Below, piece after piece: positions 17,331-25,884 of a stretch of DNA of 64,000 nucleotides. How positions within the stretch are numbered: the first letter of the stretch is position 1; each line of letters opens with the position of its first letter. Location: contig CAWHPS010000048.1 in the NCBI GenBank assembly GCA_963831235.1, positions 1 through 64,000 of the forward strand, read 5' to 3'. The notes under the pieces were generated by a model. That model worked only from the letters and a program-made list of their open reading frames with translations. It did no database searches and was not told where the DNA came from. The stretch comes from CAWHPS01 sp963831235 (GTDB lineage Bacteria; Fibrobacterota; OXYB2-FULL-49-7; JAEUSG01). The position numbers and the translations under genes are program-made.

Positions 17331-17363
17331 CTTCCCCTTCTCATTAATAATGAGAAGGGGAAG
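17331..17363 (-). promoter_or_regulatory. Perfect 15-bp-stem hairpin between gap and pgk
   Basis: The arms CTTCCCCTTCTCATT (17331-17345) and AATGAGAAGGGGAAG (17349-17363) are perfectly complementary with a 3-base loop. On the minus-strand transcript it lies just after gap and before pgk. It lacks a downstream T-run, so an mRNA processing or stabilising role that raises gap over pgk is more likely than termination. This is inference from position and structure. Confidence 0.55.
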
Positions 17364-17374
17364 GCAAAAAGGAT

Positions 17375-18430
17375 TTATTTCGACATGAACTTTAACAGAT
17401 CAACGACACGGTTGGAATATCCCCACTCGTTATCGTACCAGCTCACAACCTTAAAGAAACGCTTCTCGCCCTTCAGGTTGTTCTGAAGCGTTGCAAGCGA
17501 ATCGTAGATGGAGGAACGTTCGTCGTGAATGAAATCGCTTGATACTACCTCTTCGTTTGCAACACCGAGATAACCCTTAAGATATGTCTGAGATGCTTTT
17601 TTGAGCGCAGCATCTATCTCTTCTATTGATGTGTCTTTTGTTGTACGGAAAGTTAGATCAACAACAGATACGTCGATTGTGGGAATACGGAAAGCCATTC
17701 CTGTAAGCTTGCCTTTGGTTGCCGGCAAAACCTCGCCAACAGCCTTGGCTGCGCCTGTCGTGGACGGGATGATATTGGCTGATGCAGCTCGCCCGCCACG
17801 CCAGTCTTTTTTGCTTGGGCCGTCAACGGTCTTCTGAGTTGCAGTCATGGAATGAATAGTTGTCATGAGGCCGGTTTCAACACCAAAGCCTTCCTTTAAT
17901 ATTACATGGACAACCGGCGCAAGGCAATTAGTTGTGCAGGATGCGTTTGATACGATGTCGTGCTTGGATTTGTCGTATTCATTTTCATTGACGCCCATGA
18001 CGATTGTTTTAACCTCGCCTTTGCCTGGAGCAGATATGATGACCTTTTTCGCACCAGCTGCAAGATGACCCTTGGCTTTTTCAGAATCCGTAAAAAGACC
18101 GGTTGATTCAATTACATACTCAACGCCAAGCGCTTTCCAGGGAAGTTCTGACGGGCTCTTGGTTGCCATGATGCATTTGATTTTATGGCCCGCAACAACG
18201 AGTGTATCGTTCTCGGTAAGCGCGGGATTACTCTTCTCAGTTTTTACCTCATGCTTGAAACGGCCATGTACTGTATCGTATTTAAGCTGGTAAGCAAAAT
18301 AATCAGCGTCCGTTGAAATATCCACAACCGCCACAACATCTATTTCTCCCAAGAGTTTCTGGTCGCAGAGAGCTTGAAACACCAGGCGTCCGATGCGCCC
18401 GAATCCGTTGATACCAACCTTAATCGCCAT
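17375..18430 (-). CDS. gap: Type I glyceraldehyde-3-phosphate dehydrogenase
   Basis: The 351-residue product begins MAIKVGINGFGRIGRLVFQA (Rossmann GxGxxG). It contains the active-site segment SNASCTTNCLAPV with catalytic Cys165, and ends with WYDNEWGYSNRVVDLL. It oxidises glyceraldehyde 3-phosphate to 1,3-bisphosphoglycerate with NAD(P). It is the first gene of gap-pgk-tpiA-secG, with a good AAAGGAG ribosome-binding site and a 119-bp AT-rich gap upstream that could hold a promoter. Confidence 0.97.
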   Translation of the reverse strand: MAIKVGINGFGRIGRLVFQALCDQKLLGEIDVVAVVDISTDADYFAYQLKYDTVHGRFKHEVKTEKSNPALTENDTLVVAGHKIKCIMATKSPSELPWKALGVEYVIESTGLFTDSEKAKGHLAAGAKKVIISAPGKGEVKTIVMGVNENEYDKSKHDIVSNASCTTNCLAPVVHVILKEGFGVETGLMTTIHSMTATQKTVDGPSKKDWRGGRAASANIIPSTTGAAKAVGEVLPATKGKLTGMAFRIPTIDVSVVDLTFRTTKDTSIEEIDAALKKASQTYLKGYLGVANEEVVSSDFIHDERSSIYDSLATLQNNLKGEKRFFKVVSWYDNEWGYSNRVVDLLKFMSK

Positions 18431-18549
18431 TGAACAACTCCTTTATTTGATTTTGGATGAATAAAGCCTTTCCCGGCCTTCTTTTACAGACCATAGAATA
18501 TAAATAATTTCGCTAAAGGATTTTAAGATAAAATTTAATTTCTGCAATA

Positions 18550-19515
18550 TCAGTGTTTTCTTATCTCGTCTTCAGGTTCTGGTGTTGTGAGCTTATCGTA
18601 AAATTTTACGAAATCGTCCCGCTCGCTTGAGTCACGCCATGCAATGGCGATTCGGGGATGCTCATTAAGGTTTCCTGTAATCATGTATGGTATGATATAA
18701 CCCCATTCGATTTTTTCGCGCAGGGGAAGATAATGCTCCTGGATGAGCTTCAGAACCGGCCGCAGGTTGTATTTCGGATTTTGAAGAAAGCTCAAAAGAA
18801 GCTCCATACAACAATTACCGGGCCCCCTGCCAATGCCGTAAACCGAGGCATCAAGCATGTTCGATCCGTCGATTATAGCCTGGATTGTATTGCCAAAAGC
18901 AAGCTGCCTGTTGTTATGTGTGTGGATACCGATGGTCTTGCCAGGTAATGCATCCGTGTATTTTTTAACAAGGTGCGTTATGTCTTCGCAATACATGGCG
19001 CCATAAGAATCAACCACATATACCGTAGATATGTCTGTCTTTGACAAGTCCGAAAGGGCTTCGTCTATTTCGCGTTCAAGGTTTGTGGAAACCGCCATTA
19101 TATTTACGGTTGTTTCATATCCCTTGTCACTTATCATCTTGCAAAGATCAATGGCCTTGTCAACTTCACGAATATAACAGGCCACGCGAATCATCTTGAA
19201 GGGTGATTCATGTACCGGACGTATGTCCTTTGATTCAACACGGCCGATATCAACCATACAGGCAAGCCTGGCTTTACGCTCAACACCATCTAGCAGGCGG
19301 TTTACATCATCATCATCACAGAAGCGCCATTTGCCGAATACCTTGGGGTCGAACTGGTCTTTTGCAGCCTTATAACCAAGTTCAACATAATCAACCCCGC
19401 CTTCGCTGAGAGATGCATACGTACTGCGGACAAAATCATCCGAGAACTGCCATTTGTTGATTAATCCACCATCGCGGATAGAACAATCAAGTATTCGAAT
19501 TTCAGGTCTGAACAT
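18550..19515 (-). CDS. HMGL-like/DRE-TIM aldolase (4-hydroxy-2-oxovalerate-aldolase-like)
   Basis: The product (321 residues from the chosen start) contains RILDCSIRDGGLINKW near the N-terminus, the metal/substrate motif of HMGL-like TIM-barrel aldolases (D-x-x-x-RDG), and IGIHTHNNRQLAFGN, the metal-binding HTHNN loop. The C-terminal ~60 residues (YMITGNLNEHPRIAI) resemble the small domain of 4-hydroxy-2-oxovalerate aldolase-type proteins. No acylating acetaldehyde dehydrogenase gene is nearby, so the classic meta-cleavage role is unlikely; its real substrate is unknown. An upstream in-frame ATG at 19527 exists, but GGGAGG at about 19519-19524 is placed to serve the ATG at 19515. It sits between fba and gap in the glycolysis cluster, preceded by a terminator (19554-19596). 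Confidence 0.75.
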   Translation of the reverse strand: MFRPEIRILDCSIRDGGLINKWQFSDDFVRSTYASLSEGGVDYVELGYKAAKDQFDPKVFGKWRFCDDDDVNRLLDGVERKARLACMVDIGRVESKDIRPVHESPFKMIRVACYIREVDKAIDLCKMISDKGYETTVNIMAVSTNLEREIDEALSDLSKTDISTVYVVDSYGAMYCEDITHLVKKYTDALPGKTIGIHTHNNRQLAFGNTIQAIIDGSNMLDASVYGIGRGPGNCCMELLLSFLQNPKYNLRPVLKLIQEHYLPLREKIEWGYIIPYMITGNLNEHPRIAIAWRDSSERDDFVKFYDKLTTPEPEDEIRKH

Positions 19516-19553
19516 TGGACCTCCCATGGTACTGTTTTGGAAAATAGTAATCC

Positions 19554-19596
19554 TAAAGAAAAAGAACCCGCTTTCAATATTATTGAAAACGGGCTC
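19554..19596 (-). terminator. Intrinsic terminator after pfp-fba
   Basis: On the minus strand a 15-bp stem (GAGCCCGTTTTCAAT with ATTGAAAGCGGGTTC, two G-T pairs, loop AAT; 19564-19596) is followed directly by TTTTTCTTT. This is a classic intrinsic terminator that closes the pfp-fba unit before the aldolase-like gene. Confidence 0.85.
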
Positions 19597-19612
19597 GCAA
19601 ATTTACCATTAA

Positions 19613-20632
19613 TTAACCGAAAATCTCTTTGCCCTTGCCGGCTGAACCAAGCACGGTCTTGTTCTTTTCAATAATCATAACCTTGAGTTCATCGCGGGCC
19701 GGCCCAAGATATTTGCGCGGGTCAAACTCCTTGGGGCTTTCCGCAAAGACCTTGCGTATCATGGCTGTCATGGCAAGGCGTCCGTCTGAGTCAATATTGA
19801 TTTTGCAAACAGCTGATGCAGCGGCCTTGCGAAGTTCGCTTGCAGGGATGCCAACAGCATCGTCCAGTTTGCCGCCGTATTTGTTAATCATTTCAACATA
19901 CTTAGGCACAACCGATGACGCGCCATGAAGCACTATCGGGAAGCCAGGGATTCGTTTTTCTATTTCCTCAAGGATATCAAACCGAAGCGGAGGCGGAACA
20001 AGAACGCCGTCTGAATTGCGAGTGCACTGTGAGGGCTTGAATTTATAGGCCCCATGGGAAGTGCCAATGGAAATGGCAAGTGAATCAACACCAGTAGCCT
20101 TAACAAATTTTTCAACATCATCAGGCTGGGTGTAAACCGATTTGGCAGCCACAACATCGTCTTCGATTCCTGCAAGCACCCCAAGCTCGCCCTCGACCGT
20201 GACATCATACTTGTGGGCATACTCCACGACCTTGCGGGTTTCCTCTATGTTCTTTTCAAATGGATGATGCGAACCATCGATCATGACCGATGAAAAACCA
20301 GTGTCAACGCATGATTTGCAGAGCTCAACCGTGTCGCCGTGGTCGAGATGCAGGGCGAAATTAAGCGTGCTGCCAGTGCTGCGTATCATGGCTACTGCGC
20401 CTTGCGCAAGGTAGCGCAGGAGTACCTGGTTGGCATATTTGCGAGCGCCTGAACTCACCTGAAGAATAAAGGGTGAATCGGATTCAACGCAGCCCATTAC
20501 AATTGCCTGGAGCTGCTCCATATTATTGAAGTTATATGCAGGCACAGCGAATTTGCCCGTAATTGCCTTTTTAAACATATCACGGGTGTTTACTATACCG
20601 ATGTCTTTGTAGGAAACAGTTTTTTCTGCCAT
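19613..20632 (-). CDS. fba: Class II fructose-bisphosphate aldolase
   Basis: The 339-residue product has class II zinc-aldolase motifs: FALHLDHGDTVELCK (Zn/catalytic loop), VEGELGVLAGIED, SIGTSHGAYKF and IVLHGASSVVPKY, and is near the usual length of the FbaA/Fba class II type. It cleaves fructose 1,6-bisphosphate to the triose phosphates. It follows pfp by 4 bp, so the two are an operon catalysing successive glycolytic steps, closed by the terminator at 19554-19596. Confidence 0.95.
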   Translation of the reverse strand: MAEKTVSYKDIGIVNTRDMFKKAITGKFAVPAYNFNNMEQLQAIVMGCVESDSPFILQVSSGARKYANQVLLRYLAQGAVAMIRSTGSTLNFALHLDHGDTVELCKSCVDTGFSSVMIDGSHHPFEKNIEETRKVVEYAHKYDVTVEGELGVLAGIEDDVVAAKSVYTQPDDVEKFVKATGVDSLAISIGTSHGAYKFKPSQCTRNSDGVLVPPPLRFDILEEIEKRIPGFPIVLHGASSVVPKYVEMINKYGGKLDDAVGIPASELRKAAASAVCKINIDSDGRLAMTAMIRKVFAESPKEFDPRKYLGPARDELKVMIIEKNKTVLGSAGKGKEIFG

Positions 20633-20636
20633 GATT

Positions 20637-21857
20637 TTAATCTCCTTTTATTTTATGAACACCAGGTGCCGCTATTCTATCCATTATAGCCAAATTTCCG
20701 AGTAGAGGACCGGCATAAACCTTGAATGCATCTGTTACACCATTGCCTGCCGCGTTAATGAATTCATCTGCCATGTGGCGCGTTTTTGCAGCCACCTGCT
20801 CCAATTTGATAAGTTCGTATTCAACAGCATATTCACCAACGCGCTTTATTGCAACTGAGCCGTCAACATTATGCCATGCCGCAAACTGCACTGCCTTTTC
20901 TCCGACTTCACGCGCTTCGCTTGCGTCGGTCTCGCTTATGCATCCGAGAAATGATCTCTGGAGATATCCAAGAGTATCTGAACGGACGCGTTTTATTGTG
21001 GTCTTGCTTTTTACATAATCAGCGAGAAGATCGCCGAGTGCGCCTGTGCCTGAAAGCTGCACATTGCCGTGAGCGTCTTTTTCAACATTCCCTGACTTGA
21101 GGGAGGTTATGACCGGTTTGCCATCCTTGCCGCAGATCCCTTCGGACACGGCGATAACGCAGCGATTGTATTTGGCAAAGACGCCCTTGACGTCTTCGAT
21201 GAATTTATCAGGATCAAAGACACGTTCGGGGATATATATCAAATGAGGGCCGTCGTCAGGGAATTTCTTTGCAAAAACAGCTGATGCAGTAAGGAAGCCC
21301 GCATGGCGTCCCATGATGACCCCGATGTAAACACCTGGAAGCGCGCGGTTATCGAGGTTGGCGCCTGCAAACGCCTGGGCCACAAATTTACCCGCTGAGC
21401 CGAAACCAGGGCAATGGTCAGTACCAACGAGATCATTGTCAATTGTCTTGGGAACATGAATGGTCCTAAGTTCGTATCCGGCAGCCTTGGCCTGTTCGTT
21501 TACTATGCGGCAAGTATCGGAACTGTCGTTGCCACCGATGTAAAAGAAATAGCGGATTTCATGTGCAAGCATGACCTTGAACATCTTTTTGCAGTATTCC
21601 ACATCCGGTTTGTCCCGGGTGGAGCCAAGGGCGGATGACGGGGTAAGCGCAACCTGTTCAAGGTTGTGAGTGGTTGCCTGTGTAAGGTCTATAAAATCCT
21701 CGTTAAGTATGCCGCTTACACCATGGCGGGCCCCATATACCCTTGTGATCTCCGGAAATTTCCGAGCTTCAAGAACAACGCCCACAAGACTCTGATTAAT
21801 TACCGCAGTGGGCCCTCCGCCCTGCGCAACAAGTGCTTTGCCTACAAGTTTTGCCAT
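20637..21857 (-). CDS. pfp: PPi-dependent 6-phosphofructokinase
   Basis: The 406-residue product has the phosphofructokinase fold with GGGPTAVINQS near the N-terminus, IGGNDSSDT (108-115) and VPKTIDNDL (135-143). The Asp after GGN (Asp111, where ATP enzymes have Gly) and Lys137 in PKTIDND (ATP enzymes have PGTIDND) are the established signature of pyrophosphate as phosphoryl donor. The reaction is reversible, which allows glycolysis and gluconeogenesis with one enzyme. The motif is GGND rather than the common GGDD, a small variation. It is the first gene of the pfp-fba operon, divergent from iorA across a 205-bp AT-rich gap. Confidence 0.92.
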   Translation of the reverse strand: MAKLVGKALVAQGGGPTAVINQSLVGVVLEARKFPEITRVYGARHGVSGILNEDFIDLTQATTHNLEQVALTPSSALGSTRDKPDVEYCKKMFKVMLAHEIRYFFYIGGNDSSDTCRIVNEQAKAAGYELRTIHVPKTIDNDLVGTDHCPGFGSAGKFVAQAFAGANLDNRALPGVYIGVIMGRHAGFLTASAVFAKKFPDDGPHLIYIPERVFDPDKFIEDVKGVFAKYNRCVIAVSEGICGKDGKPVITSLKSGNVEKDAHGNVQLSGTGALGDLLADYVKSKTTIKRVRSDTLGYLQRSFLGCISETDASEAREVGEKAVQFAAWHNVDGSVAIKRVGEYAVEYELIKLEQVAAKTRHMADEFINAAGNGVTDAFKVYAGPLLGNLAIMDRIAAPGVHKIKGD

Positions 21858-22062
21858 ATTATCTCCATTATAACAGGGTTGAATTTAAAATCAGACTAAA
21901 GAAAATAATAATGGTGGATAAGACAGGGCAATAAATAAAATCCGTTTATTTCAATTCAGACAGTGGTAGGAACAATCTAATGATCTTAAGTTTTTCTATA
22001 TTACTTAAAACACATCCTTAAATCTTTTATTCTTCAATCTCATTTAATTATTTTAACCAACC

Positions 22063-23607
22063 ATGAAAAACAAACCTGAAAGACTTCTTTTATCTGGCAA
22101 CGAGGCCCTTGCCCGTGGGGCATGGGAAGCGGGCCTGCGTGTTGCCGCAGCTTATCCCGGGACCCCTTCAACTGAAATTTTAGAAAGTCTTGCAAACTAC
22201 AAAGATATTGATTCGCAGTGGTCGGTAAACGAGAAAGTTGCCTACGAGGTAGCTTATGGTGCTGCAATGGGCGGGAGCCGCAGTCTTTACGCCGGCAAGC
22301 ATGTAGGGCTTAATGTTGCAATGGACCCGCTTATGACATCGGTTTACATGGGAGTTGAGGCCGGGTTTGTGGCAATCACCTGCGATGATCCGGGACTTCA
22401 TTCATCTCAGAATGAACAGGACAACAGATGGGTTTCTATTTTCGGTAAAATTCCGCTAATCGAACCATCAGGCCCTGCAGAAGCCTACAAATATGTTCAG
22501 GATGCTTTTGCAATAAGCGAACAATTCGACACACCGGTCCTGTTCCGTATGACAACCCGTTCTGCGCATGCCAAGGAAGATGTGGCTGTGGGTGTAAAAA
22601 AAGAGTTACCAATAAAACCTTTGGCCGTTAATATAGAAAAATATGTCATGGTGCCGGGCTATGCGGCAAGGCGTCATGCAATTCTTGAAAAACGCATCGA
22701 GACACTAAAAGCCTTTTCTGAAAAAACATCCCTCAACAGAATTGACAAGGGATCATCAAAACTGGGATTCATCACCTCTGGTGTTTCGTATAATTATGTA
22801 AAAGACAATTATCCTGATGCCTCGGTCTTAAAGCTTGGTTTTTCCTATCCATTTTGCGATAATAAAATCAGGACTTTTGCCAAATCAGTAAAAACCCTGT
22901 TTATAATTGAAGAGCTTGACCCTTTTATAGAAACACATTTGTCTTGCCTTGGCATTAAATTTAAAGCCCGCCATAAAAGCTTCCATCTGGGAGAACTCAA
23001 GCCCGAGCATATCCCGCAGATCGTGGCTGGCAAGGCTAAAAACGACAAGCCCCTTAGGACACGGAAGCCTTCATTATGTCCGGGCTGTTCCCATACTGTT
23101 GTGTTCAATGTTTTAAAGAAACTTGGTGTTTACGTCGGCGGCGACATAGGCTGCTACACACTTGGTGCACTCGAACCGCACACCTCACTCCATTCCTGTA
23201 TCTGCATGGGCGGAGGCTTTACAATACCCGAAGGTCTTAAGCGCGCGCATCCTGAAAAACAGATTGTGGGCGTTGTGGGCGACTCAACATTCATCCATTC
23301 CGGAATCACGGGCCTTATTAATGCTGTGTATAACAGGACAAAGGGCGTGCTTATCATACTCGATAATTCCATTACCGCCATGACAGGCGGACAGGAACAC
23401 CCGGGCACAGGTTTTACACTGAAAGGCGAACCGACAAAAGCGCTTGATATTGAAGCTGTTTGCCTGGCATGCGGGGCGGATAATGTCGATGTAGTCAACC
23501 CCTATCAGCATCAGGCCTTCATGGATTTGATTCTTAAGCGGCTTGACGAAAACGCACTGACTGTCATAATTGCCAGGGCACCATGCAAACTTATTAAACG
23601 CGGATAA
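22063..23607 (+). CDS. iorA: Indolepyruvate ferredoxin oxidoreductase alpha subunit, lacking the C-terminal ferredoxin domain
   Basis: The 514-residue product has the pyruvate:ferredoxin-oxidoreductase-type N-terminal domain (SGNEALARGAWEAGLRVAAA YPGTPSTEI, NEKVAYEVAYGAAMGG), the CPGC motif (Cys339, Cys342) and a TPP-binding domain (GDIGCYTLGALEPH, CMGGGF, GDSTFIHSGITGLINAVYN). IorA converts aryl pyruvates + CoA to aryl-acetyl-CoA + CO2 with reduced ferredoxin. Typical IorA is ~570-650 residues and ends with a two-cluster 4Fe-4S ferredoxin domain; this one stops right after the ARAPCKLIK segment, before that domain, and no cysteine-rich frame follows. Electrons must leave by a separate ferredoxin, or the family variant differs. 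Followed 4 bp later by iorB. Confidence 0.88.
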   Translation: MKNKPERLLLSGNEALARGAWEAGLRVAAAYPGTPSTEILESLANYKDIDSQWSVNEKVAYEVAYGAAMGGSRSLYAGKHVGLNVAMDPLMTSVYMGVEAGFVAITCDDPGLHSSQNEQDNRWVSIFGKIPLIEPSGPAEAYKYVQDAFAISEQFDTPVLFRMTTRSAHAKEDVAVGVKKELPIKPLAVNIEKYVMVPGYAARRHAILEKRIETLKAFSEKTSLNRIDKGSSKLGFITSGVSYNYVKDNYPDASVLKLGFSYPFCDNKIRTFAKSVKTLFIIEELDPFIETHLSCLGIKFKARHKSFHLGELKPEHIPQIVAGKAKNDKPLRTRKPSLCPGCSHTVVFNVLKKLGVYVGGDIGCYTLGALEPHTSLHSCICMGGGFTIPEGLKRAHPEKQIVGVVGDSTFIHSGITGLINAVYNRTKGVLIILDNSITAMTGGQEHPGTGFTLKGEPTKALDIEAVCLACGADNVDVVNPYQHQAFMDLILKRLDENALTVIIARAPCKLIKRG

Positions 23608-23611
23608 GCAA

Positions 23612-24127
23612 ATGGAAAAAACGTCAGACAAACCAATCAATATTCTGTTCTGTGGTGTGGGTGGACAGGGCGTGCTTACTGCATCTGAAATATGCGGTAC
23701 AGCGGCTATGATGGCGGGGTTTCACATAAAGAAGTCCGAGGTCAAGGGCATGTCGCAGCGCGGAGGGTCGGTTGATTCGCATGTACGCTTCGGCAGAAAG
23801 GTCTTTTCTCCTCTTATTCCAAAAGGTGAAGCTGACTTTCTTGTGCCCTTCAATGCTGATGAAGCCATACCGCTTAAGGATTATCTTAAAAAAAAGGACG
23901 GGCTTGATCTTACCCCGCTTCTTTTACGCGCAGAAGAAAAGGGAATTGATAAAAAATTTATAAACACCTTCATGCTTGGGTGTTTGTCAGCCTTTCTTAC
24001 CATAAGCACGGAAAAATGGCTTTCAGCGCTTTTCGCCATCTTTAAACGGGCCCAGGAAGAAAATAAATCCATATTTATAGAGGGACTTAACGAGGGAAAG
24101 CAATATGATATTCAACGAAAAATTTGA
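23612..24127 (+). CDS. iorB: Indolepyruvate ferredoxin oxidoreductase beta subunit
   Basis: The product (171 residues from ATG 23612) has the gamma-domain signature of 2-oxoacid:ferredoxin oxidoreductases: INILFCGVGGQGVLTASEI, then VKGMSQRGGSVDSHVRFG and FNADEAIPL. It partners IorA. An in-frame earlier TTG/ATG-like start (23570) would lie inside iorA; the ATG at 23612, 4 bp past the iorA stop and beginning MEKTSDKPINILFCG, fits the family length. Its 3' end overlaps the next gene by 23 bp, so iorA-iorB-paaK are one operon. Confidence 0.88.
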   Translation: MEKTSDKPINILFCGVGGQGVLTASEICGTAAMMAGFHIKKSEVKGMSQRGGSVDSHVRFGRKVFSPLIPKGEADFLVPFNADEAIPLKDYLKKKDGLDLTPLLLRAEEKGIDKKFINTFMLGCLSAFLTISTEKWLSALFAIFKRAQEENKSIFIEGLNEGKQYDIQRKI

Positions 24128-25406
24128 ATGCATGGATAAACTGGAGATTAAAAACCTCCAGTCCGAACGGCTTAAAAATCTTGTCAGGTATGTCTATACC
24201 AATTCACCTGTTTACAAACAAAAATTGGACAAACACGGCGTTTCGATAAACGACATCAAATCCATTGACGATATTGCAAAACTTCCTTTTACGGAAAAAG
24301 AAGACATGCGGGACAATTATCCCTTCAAACTCTTTTCAAAAGACGTAAAAGAAATAAGCGAAATCCATGTGAGTTCCGGCACAACAGGCAATCCGACCGT
24401 TGTAGGGTACACTAAAAACGACCTTGACCTGTGGAGCGAAGTCGTTGCCCGTTCAATAGCCTGTGCCGGCGGCATGCCCGGCGACATGGTCCAGGTTGCT
24501 TATGGATACGGCCTTTTTACAGGCGGCTTAGGCCTCCACTACGGCGCACTTAAGCTGGGTTGCACGGTACTACCAATGTCATCAGGCCAGACCAACCGGC
24601 AGCTCAAACTGATGCAGGACTTCAAGCCCCGGGTCCTCTGTTGTACTCCAAGCTATTGCCTTTACATGCTTGATGATGCAAAAGAGATGAAAATAGATCC
24701 CAAAAAAAGCAGTTGGGAAATCGGAATTTTCGGAGCTGAACCATGGAGCAATACCATGCGCGAGGAGATAGAAAAATCATGGAACCTTTCAGCAACGGAT
24801 CTTTACGGATTATCGGAAATAATCGGCCCTGGTGTGTCACAGGAATGCCATCTCAAATGCGGCATGCACATAATGCACGATGTGTTTTATCCTGAAGTCA
24901 TAAGTTCAGATACGGGCCTTCCTGTTGCCGAAGGCGAATATGGAGAGCTTGTATTCACGACCTTGACCAAAGAGGGCGCTCCCCTGTTGCGCTATAGGAC
25001 GCGCGATTTGGTTACAATTACCTATGAAACCTGCAAATGCGGCCGCACCTCCCCAAGAATGAGCAAAGTCCGCGGCCGTACGGATGACATGATAATCGTA
25101 CGCGGCATAAATGTGTTCCCTTCACAGATTGAGCATGTTCTCCTTAAAATTGAAGGCATCCTGCCCCATTATCAGCTTATTGTCGAACGCGCTGCAGGCG
25201 GTCTTGATGATCTGGAAGTCATGGTCGAGGTTGATGAAAAACTTTTTTCCGATGAGTTAAAAAAACTTGAAGGCCTCAAGACCAGGATTAAAAAAGACAT
25301 TGAATCACTTCTTGGTGTTCTTGTGAAAGTCAAATTGGTTGAACCTAAAACCATTGAACGCAGTATGGGCAAATCGAAAAGGGTCATAGATAAAAGGACG
25401 ATGTAA
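24105..25406 (+). CDS. paaK: Phenylacetate-CoA ligase (PaaK-type), copy 1
   Basis: The 433-residue product is a typical PaaK-type adenylate-forming enzyme: HVSSGTTGNPTVVGYT (AMP loop, residues 89-104), FGAEPWSN, YGLSEIIGPGVSQEC, RYRTRDL and a zinc-like CKCGRTSPRM segment, ending in the family's C-terminal domain (IIVRGINVFPSQIEHVL). It activates an aryl acetate (phenylacetate, indoleacetate or similar) to its CoA thioester with ATP. Direct coupling to iorAB suggests aryl-acetyl-CoA is shared between them. A second copy is at 32627-33934. Substrate not decidable from sequence. Confidence 0.88.
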   Translation: MIFNEKFECMDKLEIKNLQSERLKNLVRYVYTNSPVYKQKLDKHGVSINDIKSIDDIAKLPFTEKEDMRDNYPFKLFSKDVKEISEIHVSSGTTGNPTVVGYTKNDLDLWSEVVARSIACAGGMPGDMVQVAYGYGLFTGGLGLHYGALKLGCTVLPMSSGQTNRQLKLMQDFKPRVLCCTPSYCLYMLDDAKEMKIDPKKSSWEIGIFGAEPWSNTMREEIEKSWNLSATDLYGLSEIIGPGVSQECHLKCGMHIMHDVFYPEVISSDTGLPVAEGEYGELVFTTLTKEGAPLLRYRTRDLVTITYETCKCGRTSPRMSKVRGRTDDMIIVRGINVFPSQIEHVLLKIEGILPHYQLIVERAAGGLDDLEVMVEVDEKLFSDELKKLEGLKTRIKKDIESLLGVLVKVKLVEPKTIERSMGKSKRVIDKRTM

Positions 25407-25431
25407 TAAACCGTTTTAACGGAGGAATGTC

Positions 25432-25863
25432 ATGAAAATAACACAGATATCCGTGTTTCTTGAAAACCGCAAGGGCAGGCTCTATGAAGCCACCGCCCTA
25501 TTTGGAAAAAACAATATAAATATCAGGGCCATCAATATAGCCGAGACAGATGATTTCGGGGTATTGCGCCTTGTTGTTGACAAGCCTGATGAAGCACTGA
25601 AAGCACTGAAAACAAACGGCTTCGTGGCAAACACAACTGAGATTGTAGCTGTTGAAGTGGGCGACAAGCCGGGAGGGCTTTCCGATGTGCTTAGGATTCT
25701 TACAGTAAGCGGTATTAATATAGAGTATATGTATGGATTTATGGAGAAAATGACCGACAAGGCAATTCTGGTTTTCCGTTTCGATGATCCTGATGCTGCA
25801 ATTGCCATCCTGAATCAAAACAAAGTACGGATAATTAATGAAACCGATGTGAAAGGGCTGTAA
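25432..25863 (+). CDS. Tandem ACT-domain protein
   Basis: The 143-residue product consists of two ACT domains (about 1-70 and 71-143): ISVFLENRKGRLYEATALFG, NIRAINIAETDDFGVLRLVV, then VGDKPGGLSDVLRILTVSGI and IEYMYGFMEK. Such stand-alone ACT pairs bind amino acids. They often neighbour PaaK-type ligases and iorAB in anaerobes, where they probably sense aromatic or branched amino acids. A strong GGAGG site precedes the ATG. It has no catalytic domain, so it is likely a regulator or allosteric partner of the neighbouring ligase. Confidence 0.85.
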   Translation: MKITQISVFLENRKGRLYEATALFGKNNINIRAINIAETDDFGVLRLVVDKPDEALKALKTNGFVANTTEIVAVEVGDKPGGLSDVLRILTVSGINIEYMYGFMEKMTDKAILVFRFDDPDAAIAILNQNKVRIINETDVKGL

Positions 25864-25884
25864 AAACACCAGGTATATGCAAGT

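Noticed and set aside
17331..17363. gap-pgk hairpin as an intrinsic terminator
   Set aside because: There is no T-run after the stem on the minus strand, and pgk follows directly in the same orientation.
23570..23611. Earlier start for iorB
   Set aside because: It would overlap the iorA end and adds residues (MPGHHANLL...) not typical of the family; ATG 23612 starts right before the conserved INILFCGVGGQG.
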